Shown: positions 42,884 through 50,474, counted from the first letter of the stretch. The stretch: 64,000 nt of DNA from Streptomyces fulvoviolaceus (GCF_000718165.1 NZ_JOEY01000050.1:1-64000), one strand, 5' to 3'. Made by a program: numbers and translations. The notes: generated by a model not told the origin, from the sequence alone.

Positions 42884-43240
42884 GTGATCGAGAATCTTCC
42901 TCCCTGTCCGAAGTGCTCCTGCGAGTACACCTACGAGATGAACGCCCTGGTGGTGTGCCCGGAGTGCGGCCACGAGTGGGTGCCGGCCGAGGGTGGCACG
43001 GATTCCGGCGCCCCTGCGGAGCAGGTCGTCAGGGACTCCGTCGGCAATGTGCTGCGGGACGGCGACTCCGTGGTCGTGGTGAAGGCGCTCAAGGTCAAGG
43101 GGAGCCCTTCGGGGATCAAGGCCGGGACCAAGGTGCGCAACATCCGGCTGGTCGACGGCGTCGACGGCCATGACATCGACTGCAAGATCGACGGTTTCGG
43201 GGCGATGCAGCTCAAGTCGAGCGTGGTCAAGAAGGGCTGA
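42884..43240 (+). CDS. PhnA/YjdM-type zinc-ribbon protein
   Basis: 118 residues. An N-terminal zinc ribbon with two CPxC pairs ([23 protein letters not shown]) is followed by the KOW-like PhnA domain ([59 protein letters not shown]). Despite its name, the family is not required for phosphonate use and its role is unclear. GTG 42884 sits 6 bp after a TACCCT -10-like box, suggesting a leaderless transcript. Several conserved residues match proteobacterial YjdM closely. Confidence 0.9.
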   Translation: MIENLPPCPKCSCEYTYEMNALVVCPECGHEWVPAEGGTDSGAPAEQVVRDSVGNVLRDGDSVVVVKALKVKGSPSGIKAGTKVRNIRLVDGVDGHDIDCKIDGFGAMQLKSSVVKKG

Positions 43241-43287
43241 CCCGCCCGCCCCTCCGCCGGGGCGGCCCGGCAGTAGCAGGATGCTGA

Positions 43288-43305
43288 ATTGCAAAATTTC
43301 GCAAT
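43288..43305. promoter_or_regulatory. ArsR operator upstream of the SulP operon
   Basis: ATTGCAAAATTTCGCAAT is an AT-rich inverted repeat of form TTGC-N8-GCAA, about 100 bp before the first ArsR gene. The same geometry occurs at 47255 before the second ArsR gene. Confidence 0.65.
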
Positions 43306-43406
43306 TGGTTAGATGCTGTGTTGGCTGTGCTCGCAGGTAGCAGCGGGCACAGCCTTCGCCTGCCCCTGTGGGGCGCTGCCGGGGAAGCCGAGGAGCCGTG
43401 TCCGCC

Positions 43407-43748
43407 GTGTCCGTTCCGCTGTACCAGGCCAAGGCCGAGTTCTTCCGGATGCTCGGGCATCCCGTGCGGATACGGGTGCTGGAGCTGCTGCAGGACGGGC
43501 CGATGCCGGTACGGGATCTGCTGGCCGCGATCGAGGTGGAACCGTCCGCCTTGTCCCAGCAGCTGGCGGTGTTGCGCCGCTCCGGGATCGTCACCGCCAC
43601 CCGCGAGGGCCCGACGGTCGTCTACGAGCTGGCCGGCGGGGACGTCGCGGACCTGATGAAGGCCGCGCGCCGGATCCTGACCGAGATGCTGGCAGGGCGG
43701 AACGAGCTGCTGGCCGAGCTGCGGGAAGCCGAGGTCGCGGCGCGATGA
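43407..43748 (+). CDS. ArsR-family regulator heading the SulP operon
   Basis: 113 residues of winged-helix ArsR/SmtB fold: VPLYQAKAEFFRMLGHPVRIRVLELL, then the recognition helix EPSALSQQLAVLRRSGIVTA and wing TREGPTVVYEL. There is no CxC metal-binding pair in the recognition helix, so it probably senses something other than arsenic or cadmium. GTG 43407 is chosen because it aligns with the start of the paralogue at 47442 (MSTPLYQLKAEFF). Its stop overlaps the SulP start (ATGA), so the pair is translationally coupled. Confidence 0.88.
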   Translation: MSVPLYQAKAEFFRMLGHPVRIRVLELLQDGPMPVRDLLAAIEVEPSALSQQLAVLRRSGIVTATREGPTVVYELAGGDVADLMKAARRILTEMLAGRNELLAELREAEVAAR

Positions 43749-45475
43749 CGATTTCGGTCGGCCAGGTCATGGCCCGGCTCACCGCGCTGCTACCCGGCCG
43801 TACCGATCTGGCGGAGCTACGCCGCGACCCGCGCCGGGATCTGCTGGCCGGCCTCACGGTGGCGATCGTCGCGCTGCCGCTCGCGCTCGGCTTCGGCGTC
43901 TCCTCCGGGCTGGGTGCGGAGGCGGGGCTGGCGACGGCGGTCATCGCCGGTGCGCTCGCCGCGGTGTTCGGCGGTTCGAATCTGCAGGTGTCGGGGCCGA
44001 CGGGTGCGATGACGGTGGTGCTGGTGCCGATCGTCGCCCAGTACGGGGCATCCGGGGTACTCACGGTCGGGCTGATGGCGGGCGTGATGCTCGTCGCCCT
44101 CGCCCTGCTCAGGGCCGGCAAGTACATGCAGTACGTGCCCGCACCCGTCGTGGAGGGCTTCACCCTCGGCATCGCCTGCGTGATCGGCCTCCAGCAGATC
44201 CCGAACGCCCTCGGGGTGCCCAAACCCGAGGGGGACCGCGTCCTCGTGGTGACCTGGCGCGCGTTGGAGGAGTTCGCGCGGAACCCGAACCGGACCGCCC
44301 TCGCCTTTGCCCTGGCGGTCGCCGCCGTCATGCTGATCGGCGCCCGCCTGCGGCCCACGATCCCCTTCTCCATCCTCGCGGTGATCGCGGCCACCCTTGT
44401 GGCACAGGTCGCCGGCCTGGACGCGGCGAAGCCGATCGGTGACCTGCCCTCCGGGCTGCCGGCGCCTTCGCTCTCCTTCCTCGACCTCGGCGCGCTCGGC
44501 ACCCTGCTCGCCCCGGCCCTGGCGGTCGCCGCCCTCGCCGCGCTGGAGTCCCTCCTGTCCGCATCGGTCGCCGACGGCATGACGGTGGGCCAGAAGCACG
44601 ATCCGGACCGGGAGTTGTTCGGGCAGGGGCTGGCCAACATCGCGGTCCCACTGTTCGGCGGGGTCCCGGCGACCGGCGCGATCGCGCGGACCGCGGTCAA
44701 CGTCCGTAGCGGCGCGAGTTCCCGGCTGGCCGCGCTCACCCACGCCGCGATCCTCGCGGTGATCGTCTTCGCGGCCGCACCCCTCGTCTCGAAGATCCCC
44801 CTCGCCGCGCTGGCGGGTGTTCTGCTGGCCACCGCGATCCGCATGGTCGAGGTCGGCTCGCTGCGGGCCATGGCCAGGGCCACCCGCTCCGACGCCCTGA
44901 TCCTGGTACTGACCGCCGTCGCGACGCTTGCGCTCGACCTCGTGTACGCCGTGATCATCGGCCTGGTCGCCGCAGGCGCGCTCGCGCTGCGCGCGGTGGC
45001 CAGGCAGGCCCGCCTGGACCAGGTCCCGCTCGACCGCGGCGACCACAGCGCCGAGGAGCACGCGCTGCTGGCCGAGCACATCATGGCGTACCGCATCGAC
45101 GGCCCGCTGTTCTTCGCCGCCGCGCACCGCTTCCTGCTGGAGCTGGCCGAGGTCGCCGACGTACGCGTGGTCATCCTGCGCATGTCCCGGGTGACGACCA
45201 TCGACGCCACCGGCGCCCTCGTCCTCAAGGACGTGGTGGAGAAGCTCGACCGGCGCGGCATCGCCGTCATGACCTCGGGGATACGGCCCGGTCAGCGCCA
45301 GGTCCTGGACTCCGTGGGCGCGCTGGAGCTGCTGCGCCTGGAGGGGCGCGAGTACGCCACCACGCCCGAGGCGATCCAGGGCGCGCGTGGCCACCTGGAG
45401 CGCGCCGGTGTCATGCCGCCGCCCGCCCGGACGCGGCGGTGCATCAGCGAGGAAACAGAGGAAACCGTCGGATGA
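43745..45475 (+). CDS. SulP-family anion transporter with STAS domain
   Basis: 576 residues. The membrane domain (about 30-440) has SulP features: GLTVAIVALPLALGFGVSSG, a LQVSGPTGAMTVVLVPIV segment, and ESLLSASVADGMTV. A cytosolic STAS domain (about 450-560) follows, with VILRMSRVTTIDATGALVLKDV. It carries sulfate, bicarbonate or another inorganic anion; the substrate is unresolved. It is coupled to the upstream ArsR gene and to the next gene by overlapping start/stop codons, so its expression should follow the ArsR signal. Confidence 0.9.
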   Translation: MTISVGQVMARLTALLPGRTDLAELRRDPRRDLLAGLTVAIVALPLALGFGVSSGLGAEAGLATAVIAGALAAVFGGSNLQVSGPTGAMTVVLVPIVAQYGASGVLTVGLMAGVMLVALALLRAGKYMQYVPAPVVEGFTLGIACVIGLQQIPNALGVPKPEGDRVLVVTWRALEEFARNPNRTALAFALAVAAVMLIGARLRPTIPFSILAVIAATLVAQVAGLDAAKPIGDLPSGLPAPSLSFLDLGALGTLLAPALAVAALAALESLLSASVADGMTVGQKHDPDRELFGQGLANIAVPLFGGVPATGAIARTAVNVRSGASSRLAALTHAAILAVIVFAAAPLVSKIPLAALAGVLLATAIRMVEVGSLRAMARATRSDALILVLTAVATLALDLVYAVIIGLVAAGALALRAVARQARLDQVPLDRGDHSAEEHALLAEHIMAYRIDGPLFFAAAHRFLLELAEVADVRVVILRMSRVTTIDATGALVLKDVVEKLDRRGIAVMTSGIRPGQRQVLDSVGALELLRLEGREYATTPEAIQGARGHLERAGVMPPPARTRRCISEETEETVG

Positions 45476-45879
45476 GCACTCCACCCGTAGTCCTGCGCAT
45501 GGTCGAGGTCTCCGGTGCCGAGGCCCTGTGGCTGTTGGAGGGCAGCGCGCTGGGGCGGCTGGTGTACACGCGACGGGACCTGACCGTCGTCCGGCCCGGC
45601 CGGCACACCTGGGAGTACGGCCGTCTGGTGGTGCGCACTCCGGCCCCGGCGGCCGCTGTTCCGGTCACCGCCACGTATCACGTGGACGAGGTCCGAGCGG
45701 CGACCGGCACCGGCTGGAGCGTCACCGTCGCCGGGCCGGTCGATGTGATCACCGAACCCGACGAGGCCGCGCACTACCATCGCACCCTCGCCGGCTGGAC
45801 CCACGGCCCGCACGACACCCTGCTGCGCCTGCACCCCAAGACGGTGAGCGGATTCCGCCTCGTCCGCGCGGAGGCGTGA
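45472..45879 (+). CDS. Pyridoxamine 5'-phosphate oxidase-like FMN-barrel protein
   Basis: 135 residues of the split-barrel flavin/F420-binding fold: LEGSALGRLVYTRRDLTVVRP, VPVTATYHVDEVRAATGTGWSVTVAGPVDVIT, and the closing strand LLRLHPKTVSGFRLV. Such proteins bind FMN, F420 or haem and may serve as redox sensors. Its ATG overlaps the SulP stop and its own stop overlaps the next start, indicating tight coupling. A redox-sensing role for the operon is inference. Confidence 0.83.
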   Translation: MSTPPVVLRMVEVSGAEALWLLEGSALGRLVYTRRDLTVVRPGRHTWEYGRLVVRTPAPAAAVPVTATYHVDEVRAATGTGWSVTVAGPVDVITEPDEAAHYHRTLAGWTHGPHDTLLRLHPKTVSGFRLVRAEA

Positions 45880-46304
45880 TGAGCACCCATCTCGAAGCCC
45901 TGCCCTACCGCCATGTGCTCACGCTGCCCACCGAGCCGTCCGCCGTCCGGACAGCCCGTCAGACCGCCGAGCAGGCCATCGCCGAGTGGGGCATAAACCG
46001 GCGCCATCCCGCCGTCGATCCGGCCCTGTTGATCCTCAGCGAGCTGGTCACCAACAGCGTCCGGCATGCCGCGGTGCTCTCCCCGCAGGTGACCGTCATC
46101 TACGCGGCGGGCGCGGACTGTCTGGCCTTCGCCGTGCACGACCGCCACCCCTACCAGCCCCCGCTGTACGCGTCGGTCACCGACACCGGTGCGGGCGGCC
46201 TGGCCACCGTCATGGAACTCACCCTCGGCCTGGGCGGCACCGCGGTCGTCCGGGGCGACGCCGACGGCAGGGGCAAGAGCATCTGGATCACCCTCCCTCT
46301 CTGA
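45879..46304 (+). CDS. RsbW-like ATP-binding protein
   Basis: 141 residues of HATPase_c_2 (anti-sigma kinase) fold: PALLILSELVTNSVRHAAV is the N box, DTGAGGLATVMEL replaces the G1 box and GDADGRGKSIWITLPL the G2 region. Streptomyces has dozens of these; they bind sigma factors or STAS antagonists. Here a STAS gene follows 44 bp later, making an anti-sigma/antagonist pair likely. Its ATG shares a base with the preceding stop (TGATG). Confidence 0.85.
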   Translation: MSTHLEALPYRHVLTLPTEPSAVRTARQTAEQAIAEWGINRRHPAVDPALLILSELVTNSVRHAAVLSPQVTVIYAAGADCLAFAVHDRHPYQPPLYASVTDTGAGGLATVMELTLGLGGTAVVRGDADGRGKSIWITLPL

Positions 46305-46348
46305 CTGAACAGACTGAACAGACTCACTGCGCAAGGAAGTTGACGACG

Positions 46349-46762
46349 ATGACCATTGAGTGGCGCTACACCGTCGAGCAGGATCTCGGCATCCTGTCCG
46401 TCTCCGGGTTCCTGGGCCCGGACGCCGTCCGCCGCTTCGAGGGTGCCGTCGGCTGGGTCGTGGGTCGCGGGACCGGTCCGGTCGTCGTCGACCTGAGCGG
46501 ACTGGGCAGCTGGTCGGCGGAGGGGCAGTTGGCGATCGTCGAGGCCGCGCGGCGTCTCGCCGATGCGGGTCGCGGCCTGGAGCTGGCCGCGATCCCCGCC
46601 GACGGGTCCCTCGTTCCCTGCGGGGACGGCCCGCCCATCCCTGTGCACGCGGACCTGGCCGGCGCTCTCGCGGCACACCGCACACGGCACGGCGAGACCC
46701 CGGAGGGGCGTAACGAGTGGCGGACGACAGGTTGGTCGAGCGGAGACGACGCGGGCGGGTAA
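46349..46762 (+). CDS. STAS-domain antagonist closing the SulP operon
   Basis: 137 residues. The STAS fold covers about 1-100 (EWRYTVEQDLGILSVSGFLGPDAVRRF, GPVVVDLSGLGSWSAEGQLAIVEAARRLA). The phosphoacceptor position reads SAEG instead of DSSG, so phosphorylation may be altered or absent. The C-terminal 35 residues are a variable hydrophilic tail. AAGGAAG precedes ATG 46349. Together with the ATP-binding protein it forms a partner-switch pair attached to an ArsR-controlled anion transporter. Confidence 0.82.
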   Translation: MTIEWRYTVEQDLGILSVSGFLGPDAVRRFEGAVGWVVGRGTGPVVVDLSGLGSWSAEGQLAIVEAARRLADAGRGLELAAIPADGSLVPCGDGPPIPVHADLAGALAAHRTRHGETPEGRNEWRTTGWSSGDDAGG

Positions 46763-46781
46763 CTCGCCGGGTTCACCTGGT

Positions 46782-47043
46782 TCAGCCGGGGGCGAAGGCA
46801 CCGCCGGGGTCCCGTACGGGTACGACGGTGCACCTGTCCTCCTCCGTGGCGATGGCCACGTCCTCGACGAAGCCCGTCGCGGCGGGCTCCCGCCCGGAGG
46901 CGCAGGCGGCGATCGCACGGAGGAGGTCGGCGGTGCCCTCGTAGACCGCCTTCGCGGCGGACGCCTCGGTGGACAGCGGGCCCGCGCCCTGGGCGTGCGG
47001 GTCGCCGGCGCCGAGCAGGTCCTCCAGCGCGGGGCGAGGGTCA
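46782..47043 (-). pseudogene. 5'-truncated remnant of an unknown gene
   Basis: One minus-strand frame has strong Streptomyces coding character but no start codon: ALEDLLGAGDPHAQGAGPLS, then AAKAVYEGTADLLRAIAACA and FVEDVAIATEEDRCTVVPVR, ending GGAFAPG and a stop at 46782. Its first codons overlap the end of the zinc-ribbon gene in another frame. It appears to be the surviving C-terminus of a protein whose 5' part was deleted. Confidence 0.55.
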
Positions 47044-47226
47044 GCTCGGGTCGCCGTCCGGCGCGGACGGGGCGGTCCGGCCGCCGAAGGACAGCTTCAG
47101 CATGCGGGCCTCGCCGCACCGCGGGCACTGTCCGTCCGGGCCGACGGCGGTGGGTCTGCACTTGAGGCGGCAGGCCGGGCACTTCAGCCAGGCGACGCCC
47201 GCGCCACGCAGCGGAATGATTCTCAC
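47041..47226 (-). CDS. Small zinc-ribbon protein
   Basis: 61 residues with two CxxC-type pairs (LKCPACRLKC and GQCPRCGEARMLKL) that should bind one zinc ion. GGAGG lies directly before GTG 47226. It is divergent from the second ArsR gene and its promoter region holds a TTGC-N8-GCAA palindrome, so it is probably ArsR-controlled. Related small proteins often accompany hydrogenase-like or metal-responsive clusters. The exact role is unknown. Confidence 0.7.
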   Translation of the reverse strand: MRIIPLRGAGVAWLKCPACRLKCRPTAVGPDGQCPRCGEARMLKLSFGGRTAPSAPDGDPS

Positions 47227-47254
47227 GCAAGCCTCCCTCACACGACGTATGGAG

Positions 47255-47270
47255 TTGCTAATCTTAGCAA
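47255..47270. promoter_or_regulatory. ArsR operator between the zinc-ribbon gene and the second arsR
   Basis: TTGCTAATCTTAGCAA is a perfect 7+2+7 palindrome, 29 bp upstream of the zinc-ribbon GTG and 172 bp before the second ArsR gene. It has the same TTGC-N8-GCAA arms as the site at 43288. Confidence 0.7.
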
Positions 47271-47441
47271 TTGCCGAGGTTGTAACCGATGGTTTCATGC
47301 GGTTCGTTTCTCGCGCGCGGATTCGGTGTGTCCGCTGTCGCACGCGAGGATGGGCCGCATGTGTGTGACGAGTGGGTGGATGCGATGCACCGAGGACCGG
47401 CCGCTACGGCCGTGCTGCTCCGCCGGGGAGGGGACAGCACG

Positions 47442-47792
47442 ATGAGTACGCCGCTGTACCAACTGAAGGCCGAGTTCTTCAAGACGCTGGGGCATCCCGC
47501 GCGCATCCGGGTCCTTGAACTGCTGAGCGAGCGCGAGCACGCGGTGGCGGAGATGCTGCCCGAGGTGGGGATCGAGGCGGCGCACCTGTCGCAGCAGCTG
47601 GCGGTGCTGCGCCGGGCGAACCTGGTGGTGACCCGCAAGGAGGGCTCGACCGTGTACTACTCGCTGACCAGCCCGCATATCGCCGAGTTGCTCAGGGTCG
47701 CCCGCACCATCCTGTCCGGCGTCCTCGCCGGGCAGGCCGAACTCCTCGCCGACCTGCGGGCCGCCCAGACGCAGGCGAAACCGCCGTCGTGA
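47442..47792 (+). CDS. ArsR-family regulator, paralogue of the 43407 gene
   Basis: 116 residues, closely similar to the first ArsR protein (STPLYQLKAEFFKTLGHPARIRVLELL, then EAAHLSQQLAVLRRANLVVTRKEGSTVYYSL). It also lacks cysteines in the recognition helix. GGGGAGGGG precedes ATG 47442. A strong hairpin follows, and a complex-I-like gene lies downstream. Sharing operator geometry with its paralogue, it may cross-regulate both halves of the island. Confidence 0.88.
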   Translation: MSTPLYQLKAEFFKTLGHPARIRVLELLSEREHAVAEMLPEVGIEAAHLSQQLAVLRRANLVVTRKEGSTVYYSLTSPHIAELLRVARTILSGVLAGQAELLADLRAAQTQAKPPS

Positions 47793-47807
47793 CGACGGCC
47801 CTCAATC

Positions 47808-47862
47808 GGCGGCCGCCTTCCGGGAGTTGACAGCGCTCCCTTGGTATCGGGAGGCGGCCGCC
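47808..47862 (+). terminator. Hairpin between arsR2 and the NuoB-like gene
   Basis: GGCGGCCGCCT (47808-47818) pairs with AGGCGGCCGCC (47852-47862); inner CCG/CGG bases extend the stem. The loop is long (33 nt), so termination is plausible but not certain. Confidence 0.5.
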
Positions 47863-47892
47863 TCACCCCGAGCGCCGTAACTCCGGCCGCGG

Positions 47893-48339
47893 GTGGCCGA
47901 GCCCGCTCCGCCGCGCCCGGAGGGCGAACAGCTTCCCGCCGCCGAGGAGTTCGGCGGTTCGGTGCAGGTGCGGTGCGTGGACGCCGGCTCCTGCAACGGC
48001 TGCGAGATCGAGATCGCGTGCGCCTTCAACCCGGTGTACGACGCCGAGCGGTACGGCGCCCGGCTGCTGGCCTCGCCCCGGCACGCGGACGTGGCCCTGG
48101 TGACCGGGCCGGTGACGAGGAACATGGCCGAGCCGCTGCGCCGCACAGTGGCCGCGATGCCCGAGCCGAGGCTGGTGGTCGCGGTCGGGGACTGCGCGAT
48201 CAACTGCGGTGAGTTCGCGGGCGGTTACGACGTCGAGGACGCCGTCTCCGATGTCGTACCGGTGGATCTGGCGGTGCCCGGGTGCCCGCCGCGGCCGGAC
48301 GAGATCATCTCGGCACTGCGGAGGGTGACCGGACGGTGA
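47893..48339 (+). CDS. Orphan NuoB/HyfI-like iron-sulfur subunit
   Basis: 148 residues of the NADH:quinone oxidoreductase 20-kDa/hydrogenase small-subunit family. Cluster-binding cysteines are visible: DAGSCNGCEIEI, GDCAINCGEF and VPGCPPRPDEII. This is the HycG/HyfI-type shape found in group 4 hydrogenase-like and Mrp-like complexes. None of the partner subunits is present complete, so it cannot form its usual complex from this locus. A truncated start of a next gene overlaps its stop. It starts at GTG 47893. Confidence 0.82.
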   Translation: MAEPAPPRPEGEQLPAAEEFGGSVQVRCVDAGSCNGCEIEIACAFNPVYDAERYGARLLASPRHADVALVTGPVTRNMAEPLRRTVAAMPEPRLVVAVGDCAINCGEFAGGYDVEDAVSDVVPVDLAVPGCPPRPDEIISALRRVTGR

Positions 48340-48445
48340 GCGTGGTTCCGGCCGCCCTCGCGACGGCCACGGTGTTGGGTGAGGGCCGTCACCACCGTTA
48401 CTCGTGCACGACACCAACCTGAACCTGGTCGGCGGAGCCGCTTAA
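48336..48445 (+). pseudogene. Fused ends of deleted complex-I/hydrogenase genes
   Basis: A GTG overlapping the NuoB-like stop begins VSVVPAALATATVLG, resembling the first helix of a hydrogenase-4/NuoL-type membrane subunit, and then loses coding sense after about 48380. A different frame immediately after reads LVHDTNLNLVGGAA and a TAA at 48443, like the tail of another gene. Together they suggest an internal deletion. The remaining bases to the tRNA-Lys repeat hold no gene. Confidence 0.45.
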
Positions 48446-48645
48446 CGGCGCGGGGCCGTGGATCGCGCAAAGGCCGACGCACGCCTACGGCCCTTCTCCG
48501 CCATCCTCCGCTGAAGCCGACGACCGCCATACGGCAGGCCCGTCGGATGGACTGGAAGCATCGGCGGCAGTCGGCGCGAGATCGCTGAGAAGACAGCGAA
48601 GCTGATCCCCAGCCGCAGCCGATCCGCAGGCCAAGGACACATCCG

Positions 48646-48790
48646 CTCACGCACGGCCCCGGAAACGAGTCAGCGCCCGAGCCAGCCGAAGCCGACCCGG
48701 ACGCTGCACAGCAGGTCAGAGGGGGTACCCCCGTCACCCGCACCGTAGGCCCTGTGGGACTCGAACCCACAACCAATGGATTAAAAGTCC
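48646..48790. repeat. Right long direct repeat of the tRNA-Lys island
   Basis: Counterpart of 41636-41779, in the same orientation. Bases 48742-48790 are identical to 41731-41779, and the preceding 95 bp are diverged but alignable. This side is continuous with the rest of the tRNA gene, so it is the junction that keeps a functional tRNA. Confidence 0.85.
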
Positions 48791-48818
48791 ACTGCTCTGC
48801 CAATTGAGCTAAGGGCCC
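48746..48818 (-). tRNA. tRNA-Lys (anticodon TTT)
   Basis: A complete 73-nt cloverleaf on the minus strand: acceptor GGGCCCT with AGGGCCT, D arm GCTCAATTGGCAGAGC, anticodon arm GTGGACTTTTAATCCAT, and T arm GTGGGTTCGAGTCCCAC. No CCA is encoded. It is the intact gene at the right boundary of the island. Confidence 0.97.
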
Positions 48819-48852
48819 AGGCGATGTTGCCTCCACGAGCATAGCCGGAGGT

Positions 48853-48887
48853 GGCCGTGTCTCCGATCGGGTATCGGGGACACGGCC
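48853..48887 (-). terminator. Terminator of the amino acid permease gene
   Basis: GGCCGTGTCTCCGAT (48853-48867) and ATCGGGGACACGGCC (48873-48887) form a 15-bp stem with one wobble and a 5-nt loop, 31 bp past the permease stop on the minus strand. Confidence 0.8.
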
Positions 48888-48917
48888 GTGCCGGGTCGGC
48901 GGAGGGCGCCGGGAGTG

Positions 48918-50474
48918 TTACGGATCAACCGGTTCGGGGGCGTTCGCGCGGGCCGCCTCGCGGGCCCGGGTGCGGTCGTGCTCCGGATTCAGGAACCAGT
49001 GCCGGGCCGAGGCCTGCCACCAGGTCGCCGCGAAGCCGAGGACGGCCAGGACGGCCACCGGCGCGTAGTTGAAGGTCTCCCACGTCACCGGCGAGACCTG
49101 CGGCAGCATGAACAGCACCGTGATCACGCCGACCCACACCACCGCCACCACGCCGATCACGCCCGACCAGCGGCCCAGGTGCCACGGCCCCCGCTCGAAG
49201 GCCTCGCCCTTGCGCAGCCGCAGCAGCGTCGGGACGACGTAGGCGATGTACAGACCGATCACCGCGATCGAGGTCACCGCCGCGTACGCCGTGACGTTGA
49301 TCAGGTACGGCAGGCCCAGCACCAGCGCTCCCACCACGGCCAGCCACACCGCCGCCACGGGCGTCCGTGTGCGCGGGCTCACCGTGTGCCAGAAGTGGGA
49401 GAAGGGGAGCGCTCCGTCCCGCGAAAAGGCGTAGATCATGCGGCTGTTGGCCGTCACCGACGCCATCCCGCAGAACAGCTGCGCCCCGATCACGACCAGG
49501 AGGAGCAGCTTGCCGGCCGTCGCGCCGAGTGCGTCGAGGAGGATCTGGGCGGGCGGCGCGCCCGTGGCGGACCCCAACGCCCCGTCGTACGACTGGATCG
49601 CGAACGTGAAGCCCAGGATGAGGACGAATCCCGCTATCCACGACGTCCAGATCGACTGCACGATCCCCTTCGGGCCCGCCGTCGACGCGTCGTGCGTCTC
49701 CTCGGTCATGTGGGCCGAGGCGTCGTACCCGGTGAAGGTGTACTGCGCCATCAGGAGGCCCAGCAGGACGACGTACACCCCGCTGCCCCAGCCCGTGTTG
49801 TTCACGAACTCCGTGAACACGAAGGACGCCGACTGGTGTTTGTCCGGTACGAAGGTCAGCGCGCCCACGATCACCGCCACGCCCACCACGTGCCACCACA
49901 CGCTCACGCTGTTGAGGAGGGCGACGATACGGACGCCGAAGGTGTTCAGCAGGCCGTGCAGCACCAGGATTCCCGCGAACAGCAGGATGGTCCGGCCCGG
50001 TGTCACCTCGAAGTCGAACTGCAGGTTCAGGTACGCGCCGAGGAAGGACGCGGCGCCGAAGTCGATGCCGGCGGTCACCGCCACCTGGCCCAGCACGTTG
50101 AACCAGCCCGTGAACCAGGCCCACGCGGCGGCGGTCCGCCCGGGCGGCGCCAGTTTGTACGCCCAGAAGTACAGGCCCGCCGACGTCGGGTAGGCCGAAC
50201 AGATCTCGGCCATCGACAACCCGACGAAGAGTGTCATCAGACCGACCGCTACCCAGCCCCACACCATCACCGCCGGGCCGCCCGTGTTCATGCCGAACAG
50301 GTACAGCGTCAGGCAGCCCGACAGGACCGAGATGATCGTGAAGGAGACCGCGTAGTTGGAGAACGCCGACATGCGGCGGGCGAGAACCTGCGTGTAGCCG
50401 AGTTGGGCAAGCCGTTCTTCGTCGGAGAGTCCGGAAGGCTCCGCGTGCCCACTCGCTATGCCGTCATCTGTCAT
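48918..50474 (-). CDS. APC-family amino acid permease
   Basis: 518 residues with 12 membrane helices. Family features include the first unwound helix region SFTIISVLSGCLTLYLFG, the conserved AEICSAYPTSAGLYFWAYKLAP, and YDASAHMTEETHDAS in the loop after helix 7. This resembles GABA/choline/amino-acid permeases of the AA_permease_2 group. It takes up an amino acid or amine with protons. ATG 50474 has GGGGG just upstream; the in-frame extension from 50510 is unlikely. It is monocistronic, ending in a strong hairpin before tRNA-Lys. Confidence 0.9.
   Translation of the reverse strand: MTDDGIASGHAEPSGLSDEERLAQLGYTQVLARRMSAFSNYAVSFTIISVLSGCLTLYLFGMNTGGPAVMVWGWVAVGLMTLFVGLSMAEICSAYPTSAGLYFWAYKLAPPGRTAAAWAWFTGWFNVLGQVAVTAGIDFGAASFLGAYLNLQFDFEVTPGRTILLFAGILVLHGLLNTFGVRIVALLNSVSVWWHVVGVAVIVGALTFVPDKHQSASFVFTEFVNNTGWGSGVYVVLLGLLMAQYTFTGYDASAHMTEETHDASTAGPKGIVQSIWTSWIAGFVLILGFTFAIQSYDGALGSATGAPPAQILLDALGATAGKLLLLVVIGAQLFCGMASVTANSRMIYAFSRDGALPFSHFWHTVSPRTRTPVAAVWLAVVGALVLGLPYLINVTAYAAVTSIAVIGLYIAYVVPTLLRLRKGEAFERGPWHLGRWSGVIGVVAVVWVGVITVLFMLPQVSPVTWETFNYAPVAVLAVLGFAATWWQASARHWFLNPEHDRTRAREAARANAPEPVDP

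Noticed and set aside
48442..48654. 70-residue minus-strand frame between the NuoB-like remnant and tRNA-Lys
   Set aside because: It is Arg-rich with no ribosome-binding site or domain, and crosses the diverged att-flank repeat.
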